DNA from: Methylobacterium nodulans ORS 2060
Lineage (GTDB): Bacteria; Pseudomonadota; Alphaproteobacteria; Rhizobiales; Beijerinckiaceae
Reading direction: 5' to 3'
DNA length: 64,000 nucleotides
Assembly: GCF_000022085.1 (NCBI RefSeq)
Contig: NC_011894.1
Span: 3,437,501-3,501,500 of the forward strand
The notes below the pieces were generated by a model. That model was not told the DNA's origin. It made no database searches and saw only the letters and a program-made list of their open reading frames with translations. Position 1 is the stretch's first letter. The number at the start of each line of letters is the position of its first letter. Below, piece by piece: positions 48,299 to 56,074 of the stretch. Position numbers and translations under genes: made by a program.

Positions 48299-48653
48299 GG
48301 GACACTCGGACGCAGCAGGAAGGTGCCGAGTACGACGGCCCAGAGATGGTTTGCGACCATGCAACCCCTATTGGTGCCGCCAGTCGATTGTTATGTGTAA
48401 AGAAAACGACGGATTCCTTACAGGTCGGACGGCGGCTCCGGCTGACGCGCCTGACGCGAGAGTCCCATGTGGCGGCCGATGTCAGGAAACCGTGTCAGGA
48501 AATCAAATGTCCGGAAAACCCTCGCAACCGGACGTTCCCGACACGCGCCGCGAGGGGCCGCTTCGGGTCAATTCTCACCCATTGGAGATCGGCGCAACGA
48601 GTGGCTCAGCTGCGCCATGAGTGGGACCTCGCGCATCACCGAGTTGCGAAGAT
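48299..48653. other. Non-coding stretch holding the left arm of a long inverted repeat
   Basis: No gene supported. Bases 48382-48544 match 53391-53560 in inverted orientation (described separately). Confidence 0.4.
48382..48544 (+). repeat. Long inverted repeat, left arm
   Basis: The inner part, from TGTCAGGAAACCGTGTCAGG at 48480 to GACGTTCCCGACAC at 48544, is nearly identical to the complement of 53391-53456. The outer part (including GAAAACGACGG) is diverged with indels. The core holds three spaced copies of TGTC(A/C)GGAAA, a layout seen in recombinase-binding sites and iterons. Confidence 0.6.
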
Positions 48654-48837
48654 TATCGGTGTGCGACCCGCAGTTCGGCGACCCGTCGCGACTTGCCCAC
48701 CGCGCCCCGCGAGTAGCGCTGCGTCGTCCCGGCCTGCGCGTGCGCCGCGGCCGCGCGGATGTGGTCGAGGTCGGCGCCCGCGTCCTGCCCGGATTGCGTC
48801 GGACCTTGAGGCCGGGCGTGTTGCGGTCAGAGGGCAT
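48654..48837 (-). pseudogene. Integrase reduced to its two ends
   Basis: The start (MPSDRNTPGLKVRRNPG) resembles the N-terminus of tyrosine integrases. Around 48785 it changes frame directly into AHAQAGTTQRYSRGAVGKSR, the segment around the catalytic Tyr at the end of such integrases, and stops at 48654. Several hundred residues between are deleted. The ATG at 48837 overlaps the excisionase-like gene by 11 bases, the expected xis-int coupling. Confidence 0.55.
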
Positions 48838-49081
48838 CGAGGTTCTCCGGGCCGTCGGGCGCGAGCGCCTCGGCACCGGCAAGACCGTACCGCGCCAGGA
48901 AGTACGCGCGGACCGCCGGCCAGAACCTTCCGCCCATCAGGGGGTCGACGCGGGGCAACCCGTCACGCTCGAGCACCTTGGCCTTGGCGGCCCACTCCTG
49001 CGGGGTCTGGCTGAGCCGCCGCGCGATCTCGGCCTCGGACGGGAACAGCCCGGCATCGCGAGAGGGGCAGCTGCGGCTCAT
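48827..49081 (-). CDS. Excisionase-like small DNA-binding protein
   Basis: 84 residues. FPSEAEIARRLSQTPQEWAAKAKVL is a helix-turn-helix-like start and LPRVDPLMGGRFWPAVRAYFLARYG a wing-like second half, a pattern of small proteins found directly ahead of integrases in rhizobial islands. It overlaps the integrase remnant and its ATG overlaps the preceding frame's stop as ATGA. Exact family unknown to me. Confidence 0.55.
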   Translation of the reverse strand: MSRSCPSRDAGLFPSEAEIARRLSQTPQEWAAKAKVLERDGLPRVDPLMGGRFWPAVRAYFLARYGLAGAEALAPDGPENLDAL

Positions 49082-49362
49082 CGGGGGACGCGGTCAGCTC
49101 GAGAAAGGAGGACGGCCGGAATCTTGGAGCCGGCGCGGGGCGGCTGGGGTGTTCGTTTGCCTTTGGGGCGGGGACGAGGGGCGGGATCGGCACCCGCCCC
49201 CTCCCCTGCTCCTGATTGGAGGATCAGAGTGGATCGTCGCAATCCGCAGGATGGTGCCTCCGGCTGCAGGCTCGCGGTCCGGGAGAGTGGGCGCCCCCCT
49301 CCCCGCTCCCGACCCTGCCCCCCTCGCGGCGGGGACAACGGGGCAATTTTTATAGAGATCAT
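49078..49362 (-). CDS. Short coupled reading frame 2
   Basis: 94 residues beginning MISIKIAPLSPPRGGQGRERG. Its start overlaps the stop of frame 1 (ATGA) and its stop overlaps the excisionase-like start (ATGA). The beginning copies frame 1's (MISKEIPALSPP) because both lie in the 67-nt module. The rest, rich in Arg, Pro and Gly, matches nothing I know. The double coupling is the main evidence that it is or was translated. Confidence 0.4.
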   Translation of the reverse strand: MISIKIAPLSPPRGGQGRERGGGRPLSRTASLQPEAPSCGLRRSTLILQSGAGEGAGADPAPRPRPKGKRTPQPPRAGSKIPAVLLSRADRVPR

Positions 49363-49397
49363 CTTTCCCCTCGTCCTGTAATGCCCCCGTTGTCCCC
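49331..49397 (-). repeat. 67-nt palindromic module, copy 2
   Basis: GGGGACAACGGGG and CCCCGTTGTCCCC form a 13-bp perfect stem. On the minus strand the loop has GAGGGGAAAG followed by ATGATCTCT: ribosome site, stop and start codons all inside the loop. Confidence 0.75.
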
Positions 49398-49445
49398 CCT
49401 GACGAGCGGTGGTGGGGACAACGCGGGGATTTCTTTAGAGATCAT
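49359..49445 (-). CDS. Short coupled reading frame 1 (28 residues)
   Basis: Starts in module copy 3 and ends in copy 2: MISKEIPALSPPPLVRGDNG, then GITGRGER. Its ATG overlaps the stop of the replication gene (ATGA) after a GGAG site, and its own stop overlaps the next start (ATGA). It is in effect the spacer between two modules, translated. Confidence 0.4.
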   Translation of the reverse strand: MISKEIPALSPPPLVRGDNGGITGRGER

Positions 49446-49480
49446 TTTTCTCCTCTCCCTGTACTGTCCCCGTTGTCCCC
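49414..49480 (-). repeat. 67-nt palindromic module, copy 3
   Basis: GGGGACAAC at 49414-49422 pairs with GTTGTCCCC at 49472-49480, with five more pairs after a two-base bulge. The loop carries AGGGAGAGGAG, the stop of the replication gene and the overlapping ATGATCTCT start. It encodes the replication protein's last residues (RGDNGDSTGRGEK). Confidence 0.75.
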
Positions 49481-50993
49481 CCGCACGAACTCGGCCGCGC
49501 GCGCGATCTCCGCTTCGGCCTCGCTCCAATCATCGGCGTCCGACGGGTCCATGTGCGGCCCGTAGCGGTCGACCAGGAACGCCCAGCCCTTCTTCCGCTC
49601 CCGCCGGGCCACGATCCCCTCCATCGCGGACAGGGCGGTCGCGTCGAGCCGGTAGCGGCGGATCTTCCGGCCCGAGATCTTCAGGGTTCCGGCCCCGGTG
49701 TGGGCGAGCCCGTGGAGGCCAAGCACCTGCCCCAGCTGCTGAGCCGGCTTCTTCAGGACGTCGGCGCGGACCTCGCACCCGAGCAGGCTCTCCAGCGGCT
49801 CCTTGTTGTCGATCATGAATCGCGCGAGGGTCTGGAGGTCACGGGTGTCGAGCACCGCCTCGGCGTCGAACGATCCCGCGACGCGTCCGTCCGGCACCAG
49901 CAGCCACGCATCGAGGGGCGGAGCCAACCGGCCCGCCTCGCTCACGCTCACACCCATGGGGAGCGGATCGTGCCGATGCTCCCGCCACAGCGGCGTCAGC
50001 CGCAGAAGCCGCACGAGGGTCGGGGCAAGGTCCCGCCTGGCGTCGCCGATGAAGCTCAGGTCCCTGTGCAGCGGCTCGAGCGGGTTCGCCGGGACGGCCT
50101 CTGGCGGGAGGCGCGTGACCTCCTGAAACAGGCGGACTTCCCGTCGACCTCTGCCGCCGCGATCGAGCCGGACCAGCTCCGGTGATGCCTCGGCGCGGTA
50201 GAACAGCTCCAGGCGCGTGCGGTTGTAGGAGCTGCGGATCGCCTCACTGACGACGTCGCCCGCCTCGAGAGCCTTCTGGACCTGTTCGAAGTCAGGCTGC
50301 GTCAGGACTGACGCACCCATGATCCGGGCCTCGAGCTCCTCGCCGGCCAGAGCCTCTCCGCGCTTCAACGCGGCGTAACCATCGACGCTCCGGTCGAGGT
50401 TCTTGCCGACGTGAACGATGGTGCAGCCCTGAGCTTGCTTGTAGCGGATGAAGTTGCCGCGCAGGTTGTTCTTCGAGGCACGCTGGGCTGACTTGACGAG
50501 GGCCGCCATCTCGATCAGCGGATCATCCTCGACGAAGCGTGGCTTCCCGTCGTCGCCGAAGCCATCCAGCATGTCCTTGTACAGTCCGGCCCGCGGGATG
50601 TCGTGCCGCACCACGTCGAGATGCGTCTCGAAGTTGAAGCGGCGGGGCGCGATCCAGATCTTGGCAATTCCGGGATGACGGACACGGGCGAGCTGCTGGT
50701 CGAAGTCGAGGTGCGTGTTGATCTTCGGCTCGCAGAAGCCGAACACGGCATCCACGATGCTTGGCTTTGTCAGGGAAGGTGATGTCCACTCCCGTGCCGA
50801 GCGAGGGCAAGCAGAGGATGACGTCGTAGTCGGCTGCCCGGGCGGCGGCGTTCGCCACGAAGTCCTGCACATCGGCCCGCGAGCCGGTGTCGGCCGTGAT
50901 CGTGATGAGCCGCCGGGCGGCGCCGAACCGTTTGCGGATGCTCGCCTCGAGCTTGACGATCAGTCCCTTCGAGTTGGTGGTGACGAAGCACCA
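49442..50993 (-). pseudogene. CyRepA1-type plasmid replication protein, frameshifted and truncated
   Basis: Helicase-domain remnant. One frame gives FVTTNSKGLIVKLEASIRKR and CLPSLGTGVDITFPDK, motifs of the CyRepA1/origin-binding family; near 50755 it shifts and continues as IVDAVFGFCEPKINTHLDF and QQLARVRHPGIAKIWIAPR through to the end. The primase-like N-terminal half is missing; the sequence breaks at about 50993 against another truncated gene. The remaining 430 C-terminal codons are open, so the damage is recent relative to the element. Confidence 0.7.
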
Positions 50994-50997
50994 CTTC

Positions 50998-51258
50998 CTC
51001 GACGCGACCGGGATCGGGCGCATCGACGAGAGCGCGGACCCGCTGCTGCACCGCCTGACGGCGCGGGGTCTCGTGCGGCCGAGGCCCTTCCGGCTCGGCC
51101 TTGATGTCGGTCCGGATTATCGGGTGCGGGGCGTCCGGCCGGGCCGGCTCTGGACCCTCGGGCCGCTCCTGCGCGGCGCGCCGTGGGAATGCCTCGCGGC
51201 GCCCGACATCCGCAACCAGGCCGTCGAGGTCGCCGCCCTGATTGGCGCCGAGGTCGAT
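50998..51258 (+). pseudogene. C-terminal fragment of a YdhS-like FAD/NAD(P)-binding protein
   Basis: Plus-strand frame: DATGIGRIDESADPLLHRL, LGLDVGPDYRVRG, LWTLGPLLRGAPWE, then APDIRNQAVEVAALIG. These match the end of the COG4529/YdhS family (..GPLTRG..WE.TAVPDIR.QA). Only the last 85 residues survive and it abuts the broken replication gene at about 50993. Confidence 0.5.
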
Positions 51259-51659
51259 GCCGCCCCCGATCTCCGGAGGGCACCGGCCTTCGCCCGACGT
51301 GCCCTGTCACGGTTTCGGTGGGGAACGTCCGGCCGGGCATCGGGCACGAAGCCGTTGCGGTTCGGCATGGCGACGCGCGGCAGGCTCTCGGCATCGAGTT
51401 CGGCCTCGTTCGGTAGCAGGCAGTTCAGGTGGAGGAGTAGCGGAAGCCGGCGTAGGAGGGCGCGTTCATCCTTACCGGCTATGCCGCCCGTCGAGCCTGG
51501 GCAAGCCATCACCCGGACCAACGTGACAAGCCCTCTCGGTCGATCTCGCGCGCGAGCTGGGACGCCGCCTCGGCATTCCGGTCGCGCTCATCACCTACGA
51601 GGGCACGGGCTTCGTCTCGGATAACCGAATCGCAAGGGGCGGCGAGCCAACTCGCGGCC
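51259..51659. other. Wreckage with a solute-binding-protein fragment
   Basis: At 51533-51640 (+) the frame reads LSVDLARELGRRLGIPVALI, like the start of family-3 periplasmic solute-binding proteins, then ends. Nothing else recognisable. Confidence 0.35.
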
Positions 51660-52001
51660 ATGGCATGCGTCCGCTTGGTGATCCGTGAACTGCGCGACGA
51701 CGCCCGCCACGGGCATCCGCGCAGGTGGCCTGGGCTGGCGATCAAGGTGACGCACCGCGTGAGCCTGATGGAGTACCTGACCGGCTGCGAGTGGCCGGCG
51801 GGCGACACCGCGGAGACCTTCCTGGACTGGTGCGCGGAGAAACTGCCGGAGTCCTGGATCCAGATCCGCAAGCCCAACCTGTCGTCCTTCGAGGAGGCGA
51901 TCAGCATCACCATGATCGTGGGCATGCGGGGCTGTAAACCCGACCCGCACGGCCAGATGAAGACCCGGCTGAGGTGGCCTTTCCCGCTCGCTGACTGGTA
52001 G
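51660..52001 (+). CDS. Hypothetical protein, 113 residues
   Basis: No family recognised. The middle part (MEYLTGCEWPAGDTAETFLD, WCAEKLPESWIQIRKP) has normal protein composition, unlike the Arg/Pro-rich shadow frames around it, and an aromatic/acidic balance suggesting a folded cytosolic protein. No clear ribosome site at 51660, so the real start may be the ATG inside RVSLMEYL. It lies in degraded DNA and may itself be a fragment. Confidence 0.35.
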   Translation: MACVRLVIRELRDDARHGHPRRWPGLAIKVTHRVSLMEYLTGCEWPAGDTAETFLDWCAEKLPESWIQIRKPNLSSFEEAISITMIVGMRGCKPDPHGQMKTRLRWPFPLADW

Positions 52002-52240
52002 GCGTTAGCATTGCTGGCCGGCTTGCTGCCTCGCCAAAGCAGCTGCTTAGCCATCCCAATATTGGGCCGCTGCTCCGTTTCTTTTTCGACCCGTTCCGTC
52101 TCTCCGTCCGTCCTGCAGGGCCCGCCTGAAACGTCGACGGCACATTCCGATGCTGGCGCGTTGCAGACCAATCTCTGCGTGACCAGCCTGCCCGTTCGTG
52201 CTGCAGCAAGGGACACCCTTCTGCCGTAGAAGCCGGCGAC

Positions 52241-53119
52241 CTACGGAACTTTCAGAGCAGACTCGATGAGGCTGCGCACTTCCTCCCATGCCGACGAGTT
52301 CGGCGTGACCAAGTCGAAATGCCCGGCATCCGGGATGTTGATCAGCCGCACCGCGGCCCCGGACTTGGCGCGCACGGCGCGGGCATAGTCATACGCAACG
52401 TAGGGTGGCACGAGCCGATCAAGCACGCCGCTGACCAGAACGATCGAGGCCGCCGATGGTACGAGGGCGGCCGGCGACACCTCCGCGAGCTTGTCCGGCG
52501 GGGCAAGCCACTCAAGGATCCCACTGCCGCAGAACAGCGGGACAAAACGTGCGAAAGCATCGAGATCCCCGACGCCTGCCAGACTGATGACTGCGCGGGG
52601 TACGACCCGGGACACCGCATGTAGCGGGCTTGTGGCAGGAAGCGAGGAGCGTGACGCTGCCCAAAGGGCGAGATGGCCCCCTGCCGAATGACCGACGAGC
52701 ACCGTGCGCGAGAGGTCCAGGTTGTGGAGTGCTGCATTCCCGTGCAGGCGTTCAAGTGCGGCACTGATGTCCAGGTAGGTGCCGGGATAGCCGCCGCCGG
52801 CATCGTTCGCGCGACGATACCCGATGCTCCACACTGCGATACCATGCCGGGTCAACTCTGGCCCGAGGTGCCGCAGCTGCTCGCGGCCCGAAGTGGTGGC
52901 GCTCCAGCAGCCGCCATGGATCAGGACTGCAACCGGATGCGGACCAGGGCCGGCAGGCAGGAAAACGTCGACCACTTGCGTGGATGCCTCACCGTAGCGG
53001 ACCTGCAGAGTGGGCTCGGGCCGCGGCAGACTGCGAAAGGTCGAAAGCTCGACTGGTTCGGCGGAAGCTGAACTGGCTGCAAGTGCAGCCACAAGCGCGA
53101 GAGCAACGCACCGCTTCAT
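52241..53119 (-). CDS. Secreted alpha/beta hydrolase
   Basis: 292 residues. Signal peptide of 20 residues (MKRCVALALVAALAASSASA). Oxyanion motif HGGCW near 70, nucleophile Ser145 in GHSAGG, acid in GVLDRLVPP near 237 and His in DAGHFDLV near 270: the esterase/kynurenine-formamidase-like (BD-FAE) branch. It probably acts in the periplasm on small esters. Start at 53119 after GAGGAG. It looks intact although surrounded by remnants, within the long inverted repeats. Confidence 0.8.
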   Translation of the reverse strand: MKRCVALALVAALAASSASAEPVELSTFRSLPRPEPTLQVRYGEASTQVVDVFLPAGPGPHPVAVLIHGGCWSATTSGREQLRHLGPELTRHGIAVWSIGYRRANDAGGGYPGTYLDISAALERLHGNAALHNLDLSRTVLVGHSAGGHLALWAASRSSLPATSPLHAVSRVVPRAVISLAGVGDLDAFARFVPLFCGSGILEWLAPPDKLAEVSPAALVPSAASIVLVSGVLDRLVPPYVAYDYARAVRAKSGAAVRLINIPDAGHFDLVTPNSSAWEEVRSLIESALKVP

Positions 53120-53390
53120 GCCAATCTCCTCGCGCGGGCCTATCTCGTGCCAGGTGGACAGGCTGCAACCTGCGCTCCATTCATAGCACTGCGACGGGCA
53201 CACGCGGGCGCGTCAGGCGAGGACAGGCTTTCACGCCCCGCGACACACGTGCGCGCTGGAGACCACCTCTTGCGGTCGGCAGGCTCGCCCCCTGCCCTTC
53301 TCAGGTCAACTCGCCTTCGAGGCACGCGGCCGATTCGACCAAGTCAGCACCGAACGGAAGAGAGTGACCCCTTTCAGACCTTCACAGCCG

Positions 53391-53560
53391 GTGTGGGGAA
53401 CGTCCGGTTGCGAGCGTTTTCCGGACATTTGATTTCCTGACAGGGTTTCCTGACACAGACGGCTGAGGGGCTGGAGCGCCGGGCGGGACCCAATCCGCGT
53501 GGAAGGTTTCCCGTCGTTTTCTGCACATCGTACAATCAGACTGGAGCGCGCCGACTTTGC
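53391..53560 (-). repeat. Long inverted repeat, right arm
   Basis: Complement of 48382-48544. The innermost 66 bases (53391-53456) are nearly identical to the left arm; the remainder is diverged but shares GAAAACGACGG and the bases around it. Confidence 0.6.
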
Positions 53561-53581
53561 TCCGGGCTCCAGCTGACCCGA

Positions 53582-53872
53582 TCAGGCGGCCCCGCTGCCC
53601 GTATGGTCGGCGACCACGTGCAGCATGCCGCGCAAGCCCAACAGCAGCCCCGTCTCGTCGACCTTGAACAGCGGTGAGTGGTTCGGCGCAGCTCGTCTCG
53701 GATCCTGGTCCGGCGGCGTGATCCCGACCCAGAAGAACAGGCCCGGCACCTGCTGGGCGAAAAACGAAAAGTCCTCGGTCGCCATGGCGGCCGGTCACAG
53801 CCGGACCCGATCCGGACCGGCAACCCGTGCCAGCGTCGGAAGCATTTGCTCCGTCAGCACCGGGTTGTTCAT
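53582..53872 (-). pseudogene. C-terminal remnant of an M20-family amidohydrolase
   Basis: Reads MNNPVLTEQMLPTLARVAG and PDRVRL, then an in-frame TGA, then MATEDFSFFAQQVPGLFFWV and the C-terminal APNHSPLFKVDETGL. These are the last 95 residues of hippurate-hydrolase-like M20 peptidases (SEDFSF..VPG.FF). Truncated at the 5' side and interrupted by the stop. Confidence 0.65.
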
Positions 53873-53986
53873 GGTGCAGCAATGACCGGATGCGCATCAA
53901 CGGGCGCCCGCGTGCTCTTGCATCGTCCCGGCACAAACACCAACTGAATAAGTTATACAAGACACAATCGCTCCAGGAGTGAGAGC

Positions 53987-55084
53987 GTGGCCAGCCGAAG
54001 GGTAAACCAGGATCTCCCCGTCGTCGCGCGCTTTGAGGTGCGCCATCGCAAATACCTCGCGCCAGACGGCTCGATAGCCCGGCCGCTCCCCGCCTTCGCC
54101 TCCGATGCCAACCTGCTCATCGCGCTCTACCGGGCCATGGTGCTGCTGCGCCTGTTTGACAAAAAGGCTGTTGCACTGCAGCGCACCGGTCGGCTCGGGA
54201 CTTACGCCGTTTCGCTCGGCCAAGAGGCGGTATCGGTTGCGATAGCCAGTGCGATGCGAGAAGAAGATGTGTTGTTACCCTCCTATCGCGACAATGGCGC
54301 GCTGCTTTGGCGCGGCGTCAAGCTTGAAGAGATCCTGCTGTTTTGGGGCGGGGACGAACGAGGCAATTGTTTCTCCGGACCGGTCCACGATTTTCCATTC
54401 TGCGTTCCCGTGGGATCTCAGGCGCCTCATGCCGCCGGCGTCGCCTATGCCTTGAAGCTGCGCAAGAAGCCGCATGTCGCCGTGTGCCTGTTCGGCGATG
54501 GCGCCACCTCGAAAGGCGACGTCTACGAAGCGATGAATTTTGCCGGCGTGCACAAATTGCCCGTCGTGTTCGTCACCACCAACAATCAATGGGCCATTTC
54601 GGTGCCGTTGCGACTGCAGACCAGTTCCGAAACGCTGGCGCAGAAGGCCATCGCCGCGGGATTCACCGGTGAGCAGGTCGATGGCAGTGACGTGGTGGCG
54701 ATGCGCGCCGCTGCCGAAGAGGCCATTGCCGCAGCGCGTGACGGCAAAGGCCCCCGTTTCATCGAGGCGGTCACCTACCGCCTCGGCGACCATACAACCT
54801 CCGATGACGCATCACGCTATCGTTCGGCTGACGAAGTCCAGGCGCGTTGGAAGGAAGAGCCGATCGCCCGCCTGAGGGCCTATCTCGTTGCTCAAAAAAT
54901 GTGGGGCAAAGCAGACGAGGAGCGGCTCGCCACCGAGTGCCATGAGCGCATCGAGGCGGCGGTCGAGCGTTATCTGGCAACGGCTCCGCGCCGGCCGGAA
55001 ACCATGTTCGATCACCTCTACGCCGATCTACCCGAGGTCTATGCCGCACAGCGCCGCGAGCTCACGGGAGAGCACGATGCCTGA
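53987..55084 (+). CDS. pdhA: 2-oxoacid (pyruvate) dehydrogenase E1 alpha
   Basis: 365 residues. Thiamine-diphosphate site CLFGDGATSKGDVYEAMNFA ending in NNQWAIS, substrate-entry segment SYRDNGALLWRG, and the loop YRLGDHTTSDDASRYR that matches regulated E1 alpha loops. Decarboxylates a 2-oxoacid, most likely pyruvate, with E1 beta. GTG start after AGGAGTGAGAGC. It overlaps pdhB by eight bases. Confidence 0.88.
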   Translation: MASRRVNQDLPVVARFEVRHRKYLAPDGSIARPLPAFASDANLLIALYRAMVLLRLFDKKAVALQRTGRLGTYAVSLGQEAVSVAIASAMREEDVLLPSYRDNGALLWRGVKLEEILLFWGGDERGNCFSGPVHDFPFCVPVGSQAPHAAGVAYALKLRKKPHVAVCLFGDGATSKGDVYEAMNFAGVHKLPVVFVTTNNQWAISVPLRLQTSSETLAQKAIAAGFTGEQVDGSDVVAMRAAAEEAIAAARDGKGPRFIEAVTYRLGDHTTSDDASRYRSADEVQARWKEEPIARLRAYLVAQKMWGKADEERLATECHERIEAAVERYLATAPRRPETMFDHLYADLPEVYAAQRRELTGEHDA

Positions 55085-56057
55085 GGTAACGCTGGTGGAA
55101 GCCATCAATCTGGCGCTAGGACGCGCGATGGAGGACGATCCCGATGTGGTCGTGCTTGGTGAAGACGTTGGCGTCAACGGAGGCGTCTTCCGCGCGACTG
55201 CAGGCCTGCAGAAACGCTTTGGGGCTGAGCGCGTCTTCGATACGCCGCTTGCTGAGCTCCTGATCAGCGGGCTCTGCGTGGGCATGGCGGCGCAGGGGCT
55301 GAAGCCCATCGGCGAAATCCAGTTTATGGGGTTTATTTATCCCTGCCTGGATCAGCTGGTGAACCACGCGTCCCGAATGCGTAACCGCACCCAGGGACGG
55401 CTCACGTGTCCAATGGTCCTGCGTACGCCGCATGGGGCTGGCATTCGCGCGCCCGAGCATCACTCCGAAAGCACCGAGGCGATGCTCGCCCATATTCCCG
55501 GCTTGCGTGTTGTCATCCCTTCTTCGCCGGAGCGCGCCTATGGACTTCTGCTCGCCGCGATCCGCGATCCCGATCCGGTGGTGTTTCTGGAGCCAACGCG
55601 CCTATACCGTGCGGCAAAGGGCGAGGTGCAGGATGACGGTGAAGCCTTGCCGCTGGATCGTGCCTTCGTCCTGCGGGAAGGACGCGACATCACGCTGATC
55701 AGTTGGGGCGCGGTGGTGAGGGAGACCATGGCCGCAGCCGATGCGCTTACCGCCGAAGGCATTGCCGCCGAGGTTATCGATCTTGCCACGCTCAAGCCTT
55801 ATGATGAGAGTACCGTGCTCGATTCGGTTGCAAAGACCGGACGTTGCGTTATCGTGCACGAGGCGGCACACACCGGCGGATTTGGCGCCGAGATCGCAGC
55901 CCTTATCGCCGAGCGTGGTCTTCCCTCGCTGCTTGCGCCCGTGACCCGCGTCACCGGCTATGACACCGTCATCCCGATGGCACGCCTCGAGCAATACTAT
56001 ATGCCTTCGGTCGAACGCATCGTCACTGGGGCGCGCAGGGCGTGCCAGTTCAGCTAG
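55077..56057 (+). CDS. pdhB: 2-oxoacid (pyruvate) dehydrogenase E1 beta
   Basis: 326 residues. Opening VTLVEAINLALGRAMEDDP, thiamine-binding GEDVGVNGGVFRAT, DTPLAELLISGLCVGMA, and the C-terminal transketolase domain (LISWGAVVRETMAAA, DLATLKPYDESTVLDSV). Forms the E1 heterotetramer with PdhA. Start ATG at 55077 is inside pdhA, coupling them. Confidence 0.9.
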   Translation: MPEVTLVEAINLALGRAMEDDPDVVVLGEDVGVNGGVFRATAGLQKRFGAERVFDTPLAELLISGLCVGMAAQGLKPIGEIQFMGFIYPCLDQLVNHASRMRNRTQGRLTCPMVLRTPHGAGIRAPEHHSESTEAMLAHIPGLRVVIPSSPERAYGLLLAAIRDPDPVVFLEPTRLYRAAKGEVQDDGEALPLDRAFVLREGRDITLISWGAVVRETMAAADALTAEGIAAEVIDLATLKPYDESTVLDSVAKTGRCVIVHEAAHTGGFGAEIAALIAERGLPSLLAPVTRVTGYDTVIPMARLEQYYMPSVERIVTGARRACQFS

Positions 56058-56074
56058 TTCTCAACGGACATCCT

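Noticed and set aside
48351..48620. Small protein encoded by the inverted-repeat arm
   Set aside because: Both arms can be read in the same frame (CQET.SGNQMSGK), but near-identity includes third positions and there is no ribosome site, so a DNA site is the better reading.
49331..49480. CRISPR array or iteron array
   Set aside because: Only two tandem units with different internal sequence and palindromic ends; spacing and content fit coupled gene junctions, not spacers or iterons.
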